Assembly: GCA_019118645.1 (NCBI GenBank)
Contig: DWYN01000074.1
Location: 1-50,121 of the forward strand
Origin: Candidatus Blautia excrementipullorum
GTDB lineage: Bacteria; Bacillota; Clostridia; Lachnospirales; Lachnospiraceae
DNA length: 50,121 nt
Direction: 5' to 3'
Below the pieces are notes generated by a model, which was not told the origin of the DNA, did not search any database, and saw nothing but the letters and a program-made list of their open reading frames with translations. How positions within the stretch are numbered: position 1 is the stretch's first letter; the number at the start of each line of letters is the position of its first letter. This document shows positions 1 to 7,883 of this stretch, in pieces. The translations under genes and the position numbers were made by a program.

Positions 1-107
1 AGAATCCGGAAAAGGCTGCAAGACTCTTCGCTAAGAACGAGGCTGAGGCAAAAGAAAGATATGAATACCTGAGCAAGCTTACTGCTCTTTATGGAAAAGA
101 AGACTAA
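1..107 (+). CDS. nifJ: C-terminal end of probable pyruvate:ferredoxin oxidoreductase (partial)
   Basis: Only the last 34 codons are present, read in the frame that stops at TAA 105-107; the gene starts before the window. The tail is charged and helical (LFAKNEAEAKERY...LTALYGKED), which resembles the extreme C-terminus of single-chain pyruvate:ferredoxin oxidoreductases. Those enzymes oxidise pyruvate to acetyl-CoA and CO2 with ferredoxin as acceptor. A strong terminator follows directly. The identification rests on a short stretch, so another helical-tailed protein cannot be excluded. Confidence 0.6.
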   Translation, partial: NPEKAARLFAKNEAEAKERYEYLSKLTALYGKED

Positions 108-118
108 GTTTTGACCGG

Positions 119-151
119 GAGCCGCGGTACATCTTGTACCGCGGCTTTTTT
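119..151 (+). terminator. Intrinsic terminator after the oxidoreductase gene
   Basis: A perfect 10-bp GC-rich stem (GCCGCGGTAC at 121-130 with GTACCGCGGC at 136-145), loop ATCTT, followed by six T. It lies 13 bases after the stop codon and closes the upstream transcription unit. Confidence 0.95.
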
Positions 152-158
152 AGAATAT

Positions 159-2924
159 ATGATGAAGAAATTATTTTTGAAAGAGAAAAAAACAGATTTC
201 TATCTGATCTATACACTGGTGTTTGCGATCCTCTCGTTGGTTCTGTATCTGCATTTTTCCCTGAACGGAAAATCTCTGATATGGAGTCATGACGGTGTTC
301 CCCAGCATTTGAATTCACTGGCATATTACGGGGAGTATTTGAGGAGTATTCTGTATTCCATATTTGTGGAACACAAATTTTCTGTGCCCATGTGGGATAT
401 GCATATTGGATATGGATCCGATATTCTGACTACGCTTCACTATTATGTAATCGGAGATCCGCTTGCCCTGCTGTCTGTTTTTGTCCCGGCCGGAAAAACG
501 GAGTATCTTTATGAAATCCTGATTTTTGTGCGTATTTACCTTGCCGGAATTACATTCAGCAGGTACTGCTTTTACCACAAAAATACAAAATCGGCTGTGC
601 TGCTGGGCGTATTTGTCTACATTTTTGCAGGCTGGACGATCTATGCGGCGATGAAGCATCCGTATTTTGCAAATCCCATGATTTATCTTCCGCTGATTTT
701 GATGGGAATTGACAAGATATACAAAAAGGAAAAACCGTATCTTTTTATCTGGTCGGTGGCTCTTGCCGGTGTTTCTAATTTCTATTTTTTCTACATGATC
801 GGAATCTTCATGGTGATTTATGCTGCTTTTCAATATTTTCATCTGTTCGAAAAACGTTCGGTGAAGGATGTGGGGAAATGGCTGGCGGTTTTTGCGGGAT
901 ATTCCGTGATCGCGGTACTGATGGCCGCCGTGATTCTTCTTCCGGTTCTGATTCCTCTGTTCGGAACCCAGAGATTTCAGGCGGAAAATTATGTTCCCCT
1001 TCTTTATGACAGGGTTTACTACGAGAAATATCTGGGATGCCTGATTGGAGAGAATATGATTCAGTGGGGCGTGGCCGGATATTCGGCAGCGGCGATGGCC
1101 TGTGTGTTTGTGCTTTTTTCCAAAAAGAAAAAATACGGAAATCTGAAAGCTGGATTTCTGCTGCTGAATCTGTTTTTGCTGCTTCCCTTTGCGGGGCATG
1201 CGCTGAATGGATTTTCCTATGTGTCCAACCGCTGGATCTGGGCTTATGGGATGCTGATCGCCTATATCTGTGTGAAAATGTATCCGGAATTGTTTGCTCT
1301 GAAGATTTCTGAAAAACGGCGGGTATTTGTTCTGACAGTGATTTACTGTGCACTCGCGCTGTTTTCCCAGGCGGCAAGAACCGAGAGGAATATGATTGCG
1401 GTTCTCCTTCTGGCAGCCAGCGCGGCGGTGATTCTTCTTTATGGAAATGTGTTTGTCCGGAAAAAGAATCTGTACCTGCTTCTGAGCGGTTTTCTGGTGC
1501 TGGGAATTCTCTTCAATATCAGCTGCCAGTATTCCCTGGACAAGGATTATCTTTCAGAATTTGCAGACCAGGGAGAGGCCATGGAAAAATTGGAATCAGG
1601 GACAGACCTTGCTGTGCTGGACACAGAGGATGATTCTGTATACCGGTATGATCAGTTTGACGCTCTTTCCTATGATAATTCCTCTATGCATATGGGAACC
1701 AACGGGACTTCCTATTATTTCAGCCTGGCCAGTGAGAGCATCGGAACCTTTTTTGACGAGATGTATCTGAACACACCCTGGGAACAGCACTATGAAAACC
1801 TGGACGGAAGAACCATCCTGGACCGTCTTGCTTCTGTGAAGTATTTTGTGGTGAAAGAGGAGGATACAAAATATCTCCCCTACGGTTATCAATGGTTTTC
1901 CGGCACGGCGGAAAAGGGCGGAAAAAATTATGAGGCCTATAGGTGTCAGGACGCGCTTCCTCTGGGATATACCTACGATTCCTACATTCCGAGAGAGGAA
2001 TACGAGGCCATGAGTGTTACGGAAAAACAGCAGGCGCTTCTCCAGGGAGCGGTGCTGGAGGACAGTTCTCTTCCGGAGACAGAAACGCAATTCAATGACC
2101 GGGAGATTCCTTACAAAATCATTACCGGGAGCGGATGTACCCGTGACGGCGGAACGATTATCGTCACAGAAGAAGGGGCCAGAATGAAACTGGTTTTTGA
2201 AGGGCTGGAAGACAGCGAAACTTACCTGATTACAGAAGGCCTTGACTATGACGCTCTGTCTCCCAGGGAGCTGATAGAGGACAGTGAATGGGAAAAAATG
2301 ACCCTCTATGAACAAAACCAGGTTCTCAGCGAGGACAGCAGATGGCGCTACTGGAAGGAAAGCCAGGAGGCATCTATCCGTCTCAACGGCGCTTTTCCCG
2401 GCAAAAAAATCAAAATTTTTACCGATAAATACAATGCGTACAGCGGCAAGCATAATTTCCTGTGCAATGTGGGATACAGCCAGAAACCGCTGCAGACGAT
2501 TACGGTGACCTTTGACAATACGGGAGTGTACACTTTTGACAGTCTGAAGGTGGTGTGCCAGCCCATGGAAAACATCGGTCAGCAGACCAGAAATCTGGCG
2601 AAAAATGTACTTTCGGATATCAAGGTGGAGTCCAACAGGATCAGCGGCAGAATTTCTCTTTCGAAGCCGAAGGTTCTGCTTCTTTCCCTTCCGTACAGCC
2701 AGGGATTCCGGGCATATGTGGACGGGGAGGAGACAGAGATCAGACAGGCCAACACGATGTATATGGCGCTGGAACTGACGGAGGGAGATCACGAAATCCA
2801 GCTGGTTTACTGCACCCCCTGGCTTAGAACCGGGGCGGGCTTGACTTTCGCCGGGGCAGTGTGTTACATTGGTGTGGTGTTATGGAATCACTTCAGGAAG
2901 AAAAAGAGGATACAGAAAATATGA
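159..2924 (+). CDS. YfhO-family polytopic membrane protein
   Basis: About 921 residues. The N-terminal half holds many hydrophobic membrane segments (first at about 15-35, then repeatedly to about residue 460). The C-terminal half is a large, probably extracytoplasmic domain, with one last membrane helix just before a basic tail ending KKKRIQKI. This is the build of the YfhO family, which in Gram-positives is tied to glycosylation of surface polymers such as lipoteichoic acid. It overlaps the GtrB-like gene by 4 bases (ATGA) and is followed by gtrA, so the three probably form one glycosylation unit. The open frame extends upstream through the terminator; ATG 159 (or 162) is the first start after that hairpin, but no good ribosome site is visible. 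The substrate is not predictable. Confidence 0.82.
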   Translation: MMKKLFLKEKKTDFYLIYTLVFAILSLVLYLHFSLNGKSLIWSHDGVPQHLNSLAYYGEYLRSILYSIFVEHKFSVPMWDMHIGYGSDILTTLHYYVIGDPLALLSVFVPAGKTEYLYEILIFVRIYLAGITFSRYCFYHKNTKSAVLLGVFVYIFAGWTIYAAMKHPYFANPMIYLPLILMGIDKIYKKEKPYLFIWSVALAGVSNFYFFYMIGIFMVIYAAFQYFHLFEKRSVKDVGKWLAVFAGYSVIAVLMAAVILLPVLIPLFGTQRFQAENYVPLLYDRVYYEKYLGCLIGENMIQWGVAGYSAAAMACVFVLFSKKKKYGNLKAGFLLLNLFLLLPFAGHALNGFSYVSNRWIWAYGMLIAYICVKMYPELFALKISEKRRVFVLTVIYCALALFSQAARTERNMIAVLLLAASAAVILLYGNVFVRKKNLYLLLSGFLVLGILFNISCQYSLDKDYLSEFADQGEAMEKLESGTDLAVLDTEDDSVYRYDQFDALSYDNSSMHMGTNGTSYYFSLASESIGTFFDEMYLNTPWEQHYENLDGRTILDRLASVKYFVVKEEDTKYLPYGYQWFSGTAEKGGKNYEAYRCQDALPLGYTYDSYIPREEYEAMSVTEKQQALLQGAVLEDSSLPETETQFNDREIPYKIITGSGCTRDGGTIIVTEEGARMKLVFEGLEDSETYLITEGLDYDALSPRELIEDSEWEKMTLYEQNQVLSEDSRWRYWKESQEASIRLNGAFPGKKIKIFTDKYNAYSGKHNFLCNVGYSQKPLQTITVTFDNTGVYTFDSLKVVCQPMENIGQQTRNLAKNVLSDIKVESNRISGRISLSKPKVLLLSLPYSQGFRAYVDGEETEIRQANTMYMALELTEGDHEIQLVYCTPWLRTGAGLTFAGAVCYIGVVLWNHFRKKKRIQKI

Positions 2925-3907
2925 GTGTTTTATCAGTGGTGCTTCCCGCTTACAACGAAGAGCTGATGATAGCGAAGACCTGCCGCGTGCTTCGGGACGT
3001 GCTGGGGGAAGCGGGGATTTCCTATGAGCTTGTCCTTGTGGATGACGGCTCAAAGGACAGCACCTGGAAAGAAATCCAGAAGGCAGGGGAAAAAGACGCC
3101 TGTATTTTAGGCGTGCATTTCTCCAGAAATTTTGGGAAAGAGGCGGCTATTTTTGCAGGACTCGCTCATGCCCGGGGAGATGTGGTGGCGGTGATGGACT
3201 GCGACCTGCAGCATCCTCCGGAAACTCTGAAAGAGATGTACCGCCTCTGGCGGGAAGGGTATCAGGTGATTGAGGGAGTTAAGAAAAGCCGTGGAAAAGA
3301 AAGCATTCTTCACAAAGAATGCGCCGGTTTTTTTTATGGAATCATGTCAAAGGCCACCGGGGTAAATATGCGGAACACATCTGACTTTAAAATGATGGAC
3401 CGTCAGGTGGTGGAGAGCATTCTTTCCATGCCGGAGAGAAATATGTTTTTCCGTGCGACTTCCTCCTGGGTGGGATACCGGACTGCCTTTGTGGAATTTG
3501 AAGTGCAGGAGAGAGAGGCGGGCCAGTCAAAATGGTCATCCTGGTCTCTGATCAAATATGCCTTTACGAATATTGTAGCCTTTACCACCCTCCCTCTTCA
3601 GTTCGTGACAGTGGGAGGCGTGATCTGCTTCCTCCTTTCTCTGCTTTTGATCATATATTCTCTGATACAGTATTTCACCGGACACGCAGTGGAAGGCTAT
3701 ACCACCATAGTGATGGTGATGCTGCTGCTCGGAAGTGCGGTAATGGTCAGTCTGGGAATCATAGGCTACTATATTGCAAAGATTTATGAGGAAGTAAAAA
3801 GGCGCCCCCGTTATATTATTTCAAAGATTGTGCGGGGCGGCCGGGAAAACAGGAGCTGCTTATATGAACAAAATAAAGAACCTGATTCTTCGTTTTTACA
3901 GAAATGA
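2921..3907 (+). CDS. GtrB/DPM1-like polyprenyl-phosphate glycosyltransferase
   Basis: A 328-residue family 2 glycosyltransferase. Visible are the nucleotide-sugar motif VDDGS (residues 40-44), the DCD metal motif (93-95) followed by LQHP, and two C-terminal membrane helices (about 230-290), as in GtrB/ArnC-type enzymes that move a sugar from a nucleotide donor onto a lipid carrier at the inner membrane face. The ATG at 2921 overlaps the upstream stop by ATGA and has AGAGGA upstream. A longer frame exists but would overlap yfhO needlessly. GtrA follows with a 44-base overlap, the usual partner that flips the lipid-linked sugar. Confidence 0.9.
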   Translation: MSVLSVVLPAYNEELMIAKTCRVLRDVLGEAGISYELVLVDDGSKDSTWKEIQKAGEKDACILGVHFSRNFGKEAAIFAGLAHARGDVVAVMDCDLQHPPETLKEMYRLWREGYQVIEGVKKSRGKESILHKECAGFFYGIMSKATGVNMRNTSDFKMMDRQVVESILSMPERNMFFRATSSWVGYRTAFVEFEVQEREAGQSKWSSWSLIKYAFTNIVAFTTLPLQFVTVGGVICFLLSLLLIIYSLIQYFTGHAVEGYTTIVMVMLLLGSAVMVSLGIIGYYIAKIYEEVKRRPRYIISKIVRGGRENRSCLYEQNKEPDSSFLQK

Positions 3908-4298
3908 TGTGATCAGATATGTTTTTTTCGGCGGATGTACAACACTGGTTAATCTTGCATCTTTTTACCTGCTGAGAAAATGCGGGCTTGGACTTACACC
4001 TGCCAATATAATTTCTATTATTGCAGCAATTCTTTTTGCTTATGTGGTAAATTCAAAATATGTTTTTCAGGACAAATGCAGAACACTGCGGGATCATATA
4101 CGTCCTTTCTGCAAATTTATCAGCGCCCGTCTCATAACTATGGTCGTAGAAGTGGGAGGGGTATGGCTTCTGGTAGAGATTTTCCGCATGAACGATATGC
4201 TGGGGAAATTTCTGACTCAGTTTATTGTACTTGTTCTGAACTATATATTCAGCAAATTTTTTGTGTTTACCACAGGCAGATATCAGAAGGGAAGGTAG
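3864..4298 (+). CDS. GtrA-family membrane protein (lipid-linked sugar flippase)
   Basis: 144 residues with four predicted membrane helices and the GtrA pattern: RYVFFGGCTTLVN near the N-terminus, FAYVVNSKYVF after helix 2, and NYIFSKFFVF at the C-terminal end. GtrA proteins are thought to translocate polyprenyl-phosphate sugars across the membrane for surface-polymer decoration. The start at 3864 has AGGAGC 8 bases upstream. The gene begins inside the 3' end of the GtrB-like gene (44-base overlap), which implies translational coupling. Confidence 0.9.
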   Translation: MNKIKNLILRFYRNDVIRYVFFGGCTTLVNLASFYLLRKCGLGLTPANIISIIAAILFAYVVNSKYVFQDKCRTLRDHIRPFCKFISARLITMVVEVGGVWLLVEIFRMNDMLGKFLTQFIVLVLNYIFSKFFVFTTGRYQKGR

Positions 4299-4304
4299 AA
4301 GACA

Positions 4305-5357
4305 ATGACTTTAGAAGAGGCATTGAGCAAGATACAGCCGCTGGACGGGAAAGCGGAGGAGGAAGCAGAAAAGAGATGGCACAGCATCGCGAAGCCGCTC
4401 CACTCTCTGGGGAAGATGGAGACGCTGGTAACGCAGATTGCCGGCATTACCGGAAGCGCGGATATTGACATCCGGAAAAAGGCCCTGGTAGCCATGTGCG
4501 CGGACAACGGCGTTGTAGAAGAAGGGGTAACCCAGACCGGACAGGAGGTGACGGCCATTGTTGCGGAGAACTTCCTTACAGGTGACACCTCCGCCTGCGT
4601 GATGTGCAGAAGAACCGGGACAGACGTATTTCCTGTAGATGTGGGAATGGTATCCGACACAAAGGTTCCTGCTGATCTGAAGGTAATGTACGGAACCAGA
4701 AATATGACAAAGGGCCCGGCCATGACAAGAGAGGAAGCGGTTCGCGGCGTTGAAGCCGGAATTGAGATGGCGCGCAGGCTGAAGGAAAAAGGATACGGGA
4801 TTCTGGCCACAGGAGAAATGGGGATCGGAAATACCACTACCAGCAGCGCGGTTGCGTCAGTGCTTCTGGACAGATCGGCGGAAGAGATGACAGGAAGAGG
4901 AGCGGGCCTTTCCAGTGAGGGACTGGAACGTAAGATACAGGCCATTAAGAAAGCTGTAAAGCTCAACTGTCCGGACAGGAAAGATCCCCTGGACGTTCTC
5001 GCAAAGGTGGGAGGTCTTGATATCGCCGGGATGGCAGGCGTATTTCTTGGGGGAGCGGCCCTCAGGATTCCGGTTGTCATGGATGGGTTTATTTCCTGCA
5101 CGGCTGCTCTGGTGGCGCAGAGAATCTGCCCGGAGGCAGGAAATTATATGATTGCCTCCCATGTTTCCAGGGAACCGGCGGCGGAGCTGATTCTGAACGC
5201 TCTTGGAAAAGAGGCGGTTATCCATGGAGATATGTGCCTCGGCGAGGGCAGCGGCGCTGTTGCGCTTTTCCCGTTCCTGGATATGGGAGCGGCAGTGTAT
5301 GCGGAGATGAGCACTTTTGAGGATATTAAAGTGGATCAGTATGAGGAGCTTGTGTAG
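4305..5357 (+). CDS. cobT: Nicotinate-nucleotide--dimethylbenzimidazole phosphoribosyltransferase
   Basis: 350 residues, the usual CobT length. It makes alpha-ribazole phosphate from nicotinate mononucleotide and a lower-ligand base. Family signs are CADNGVVEEGVTQTG near residue 67, GEMGIGNTT in the middle, and the C-terminal GEGSGA segment whose Glu (about residue 314) matches the catalytic Glu of Salmonella CobT. A GGAAGG ribosome site precedes ATG 4305. It heads a tight run cobT-cobU-cobS-(cobU paralogue)-cobC for nucleotide-loop assembly. No corrin-ring genes are nearby, so the organism may salvage cobinamide or encode the rest elsewhere. Confidence 0.96.
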   Translation: MTLEEALSKIQPLDGKAEEEAEKRWHSIAKPLHSLGKMETLVTQIAGITGSADIDIRKKALVAMCADNGVVEEGVTQTGQEVTAIVAENFLTGDTSACVMCRRTGTDVFPVDVGMVSDTKVPADLKVMYGTRNMTKGPAMTREEAVRGVEAGIEMARRLKEKGYGILATGEMGIGNTTTSSAVASVLLDRSAEEMTGRGAGLSSEGLERKIQAIKKAVKLNCPDRKDPLDVLAKVGGLDIAGMAGVFLGGAALRIPVVMDGFISCTAALVAQRICPEAGNYMIASHVSREPAAELILNALGKEAVIHGDMCLGEGSGAVALFPFLDMGAAVYAEMSTFEDIKVDQYEELV

Positions 5358-5909
5358 ATGATGATACTGGTAACCGGCGGAAGCGGAAGCGGGAAATCAG
5401 CTTTCGCCGAGGATTGTGTTCTGGCCTGCGGCGAGGGCAGGCGGATTTATATTGCCACAATGTATCCCTATGACGAAGAAAGCCGGAAGCGGGTGCGGCG
5501 CCACAGAGAAATGAGAGCCGGCAAAGGCTTCGAGACGATAGAATGCTATACAGACCTTCCGGCGGTGAAGGTGCCGGCGGGAAGCACCGTTCTTCTGGAG
5601 TGCATGTCCAACCTTGCGGCAAATGAAATGTTCCGCCCCGAGGGGGCCCATGAAAACGCGGAATCTGAGATCCTGAAAGGAATTGCTCTCCTGAGGGAGC
5701 AGGCTGCCAATCTGGTAGTTGTCACAAATGAAATTTTCTCAGAGTGCTGCATTTACCAGGGAGAGACGGAGGCATATCGTTCCTGCCTGGGCAAAGTCAA
5801 CCAGGCTCTTGCGGAAATGGCGGATCAGGCCGTGGAGGTTGTCTACGGAATTCCCGTATATCTCAAAAAAGGAGGCGCTGTTCATGAAAAGCCTGTGGAA
5901 CAGCTTTAA
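5358..5909 (+). CDS. cobU: Adenosylcobinamide kinase / adenosylcobinamide-phosphate guanylyltransferase
   Basis: 183 residues, full CobU length. The P-loop GGSGSGKS is at residues 7-14 and a HRE(M)R motif, expected for GMP attachment, is near residue 50. It phosphorylates adenosylcobinamide and then converts it to the GDP derivative used by CobS. The start codon directly abuts the cobT stop (a second ATG at 5361 is equally possible). Its 3' end overlaps cobS by 26 bases. A second, shorter CobU-like gene lies after cobS. Confidence 0.95.
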   Translation: MMILVTGGSGSGKSAFAEDCVLACGEGRRIYIATMYPYDEESRKRVRRHREMRAGKGFETIECYTDLPAVKVPAGSTVLLECMSNLAANEMFRPEGAHENAESEILKGIALLREQAANLVVVTNEIFSECCIYQGETEAYRSCLGKVNQALAEMADQAVEVVYGIPVYLKKGGAVHEKPVEQL

Positions 5910-6660
5910 AATTGCTTTCGCCATGTTTTCCAAAATTCCCATGCCTCAGGCGGAATGGACAAAAGAAAATATGAAGTATATGTTCTGTTTCTTTCCGGTT
6001 ATCGGGGCGGTTATCGCCGCCGCGGTCTTTGCTTTGGACTGGATAAGCAGAAGAATTGGTATTGCGGAGGGATTTCGCACTGTGATCCTGGTGCTTGTGC
6101 CTGTATTTATTACAGGCGGGATTCATGTGGACGGACTTCTGGATACGGCGGACGCTCTCAGCTCCTGGCAGGAGAGGGAACGGCGGCTGGAAATCCTGAA
6201 GGATTCCCATGCAGGCGCCTTTGCGGTGATTGCCGGATGCGTCTATTTTCTGTGCTGTTACGGCGCTTACAGTCAGATTGGAACGGACCATGCCGCACTT
6301 TGTGTCGTCTGTCTTGTTTATGTTGTTTCCAGATGTTTTTCCGGACTGGGAGTGGTACTGCTGCCAAAGGCAAAGGAGAGCGGGACGGTGGCGGAATTTT
6401 CCAGGAAGGCGGAAGACCGTCCGGTCAGAAATACGCTGATAGTCTATCTGGTGATTCTGGCGGCGGCAATGCTCCGGATTCATCCGGTACTGGGAGGAAC
6501 GGCTTTTCTTGCCGCTTTTCTGATCTTTCTTTATTACAGGCATATGGCGCTGAAATTTTTCGGCGGAACCACCGGAGACCTTTCCGGATTTTTCCTCTGT
6601 GTCTGTGAAGCCGGAACTGCGGTGGTCATTGCCCTGGTCTCGGCGATTTTGCATATGTGA
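5884..6660 (+). CDS. cobS: Adenosylcobinamide-GDP ribazoletransferase (cobalamin synthase)
   Basis: 258 residues, membrane protein. It joins adenosylcobinamide-GDP and alpha-ribazole(-phosphate). Diagnostic features are the early FSKIPMP segment, the acidic GGIHVDGLLDTADAL motif near residue 80 (metal/nucleotide binding), the DSHAGAFAV motif near 105, and several hydrophobic helices after it. The start at 5884 was chosen because GGAGG lies 8-12 bases upstream, although the frame is open further; it overlaps cobU by 26 bases, typical of coupling. Confidence 0.95.
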   Translation: MKSLWNSFKIAFAMFSKIPMPQAEWTKENMKYMFCFFPVIGAVIAAAVFALDWISRRIGIAEGFRTVILVLVPVFITGGIHVDGLLDTADALSSWQERERRLEILKDSHAGAFAVIAGCVYFLCCYGAYSQIGTDHAALCVVCLVYVVSRCFSGLGVVLLPKAKESGTVAEFSRKAEDRPVRNTLIVYLVILAAAMLRIHPVLGGTAFLAAFLIFLYYRHMALKFFGGTTGDLSGFFLCVCEAGTAVVIALVSAILHM

Positions 6661-6672
6661 GAGGTAATTGAT

Positions 6673-7053
6673 ATGGAAATGATCATTGGAGGCGCTTTTC
6701 AGGGAAAAGAAGCCTGGGTGAAAAAAAGATATCCTGAAATCTGCTGGAGGAATGGTTCTGAAATTTCCAGGGAGGAACTCTTTCAGGCGGAGGGAGTTCT
6801 CGGGTTTCATGAGTTTATACGCAGCGAAATGAAAGCAGGAAGAGAGACGGAGGGACTTGCCGGGGAACTGATCCGGAAAAATCCCGGAATCCTTCTTGTC
6901 TCTGACGAAATAGGCTATGGAGTAGTGCCGGTAGACGCCTTTGACAGGGCCTATCGGGAGAGAGTGGGACGTATCTGTACAGAGCTTGCTTCTTTCAGCA
7001 AAAAAGTAGTCCGCGTGGTGTGCGGAATCGGGACGGTGATAAAAGATGCTTAA
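6673..7053 (+). CDS. Short CobU-like protein of the cobalamin operon
   Basis: 126 residues. The C-terminal part matches the second half of CobU (SDEIGYGVVPVDAFDRAYRE followed by RVGRICTELA and VVCGIGTVIK). The N-terminus keeps only a degenerate P-loop-like GGAFQGK and lacks the HRE/GMP-attachment segment, so it is about 57 residues shorter than the full CobU at 5358. It sits between cobS and cobC with GAGAGG before the start and an 8-base overlap with cobC. It may be a regulatory or accessory partner rather than an independent kinase. Function not known from sequence. Confidence 0.8.
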   Translation: MEMIIGGAFQGKEAWVKKRYPEICWRNGSEISREELFQAEGVLGFHEFIRSEMKAGRETEGLAGELIRKNPGILLVSDEIGYGVVPVDAFDRAYRERVGRICTELASFSKKVVRVVCGIGTVIKDA

Positions 7054-7636
7054 AATATGGCTGATCAGGCACGGAATGACTGCAGGGAATCTTAAGGGAC
7101 GCTATATCGGAAAAACCGATGAGCCTCTCTGTGAGGCCGGAAAAAAAGCTCTTGGGGAGCTGGACTATCCGGCGCCGGAACTTGTCTTTGTAAGTCCGAT
7201 GATTCGCTGCAGGGAGACAGCAGAGATTTTGTTTCCCGGAAAAAAACTTCGGATTATCGATCAGCTTGCCGAATGCGATTTCGGCGATTTCGAAAACAAA
7301 AATTACCGGGAGCTTTCCGGCAATCCGGACTACCAGGCGTGGGTGGACAGCGGAGGAACGCTGCCTTTCCCGGGCGGAGAGAGCCGGGAAGCGTGCCGGA
7401 GAAGAAACCAGGAAGGATTCCGCCGGATGGTTACAGCCTGCATCAGGGAAAAGGCAGAGTCGGCCGCCGTTGTTGTTCACGGAGGAACGATTATGAATAT
7501 TATGGAAATCTGGGCTGTCCCTGAGAGAGAATTTTATGGCTGGCATGTAAAAAACGGCAGAGGATACTTGGTGGAGCTTGACACAGGACTGTGGCGGAGC
7601 GGCAGAGAGATCCTGAAGGTGAAAGAAGAGTTTTAA
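7046..7636 (+). CDS. cobC: Histidine phosphatase family protein, probable alpha-ribazole phosphatase
   Basis: 196 residues with the phosphoglycerate-mutase-fold signature LIRHGMT at the N-terminus (RHG residues 8-10), a conserved Arg in SPMIRCRETA, the ECDFGDFE acidic segment, and a second catalytic His in VVHGGT. In cobalamin operons this family dephosphorylates alpha-ribazole phosphate or adenosylcobalamin phosphate. Overlap with the preceding cob gene and a terminator 20 bases after the stop support CobC as the last gene of the cob unit. Family membership is certain; the exact substrate is inferred from context. Confidence 0.88.
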   Translation: MLKIWLIRHGMTAGNLKGRYIGKTDEPLCEAGKKALGELDYPAPELVFVSPMIRCRETAEILFPGKKLRIIDQLAECDFGDFENKNYRELSGNPDYQAWVDSGGTLPFPGGESREACRRRNQEGFRRMVTACIREKAESAAVVVHGGTIMNIMEIWAVPEREFYGWHVKNGRGYLVELDTGLWRSGREILKVKEEF

Positions 7637-7655
7637 AAACATATTGGAAATCATA

Positions 7656-7685
7656 TCCCCTTCTGATGCGAAGGGGAATTTTTTT
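7656..7685 (+). terminator. Intrinsic terminator after cobC
   Basis: An 8-bp stem (TCCCCTTC at 7656-7663 with GAAGGGGA at 7670-7677) around a 6-base loop, then a run of seven T. It separates the cobalamin unit from the ssnA unit. Confidence 0.9.
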
Positions 7686-7775
7686 GCCCAAAAAGGAGGT
7701 TTCCGGAGCGAAAAAACGATATTTTCCTCAATAAAAAATTTTTTAGAAAAGAAAAATTTTTTTGGATATTTTCTA

Positions 7776-7804
7776 TTGAAAAACAGGAGGAAGTATGATA
7801 CATT
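7776..7804 (+). promoter_or_regulatory. Candidate promoter of ssnA-ygfK-xdhD
   Basis: TTGAAA (7776-7781), 17-base spacer, TACATT (7799-7804), preceded by TGA so that it resembles an extended -10 element. It lies in a strongly AT-rich stretch after the cobC terminator and leaves a leader of about 75 bases before the ssnA start. An AGGAGG-like sequence inside the spacer is noted but would not be transcribed. Confidence 0.45.
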
Positions 7805-7883
7805 GATAGTATAAAATTCCTAAAAGAAAAGGGAGAAGTGCGGCTGGAATTAGATGATTTTTACAAGAAAAGGAGGACGACAT

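Noticed and set aside
4305..7636. Cobalamin riboswitch controlling the cob genes
   Set aside because: cobT follows gtrA by 6 bases with no leader, and no B12-box-like sequence was seen.
7786..7807. AGGAGG followed by ATG and a 3-codon frame before ssnA (leader peptide?)
   Set aside because: It lies inside the proposed promoter spacer and encodes only Met-Ile-His; it would not be transcribed if that promoter is right.
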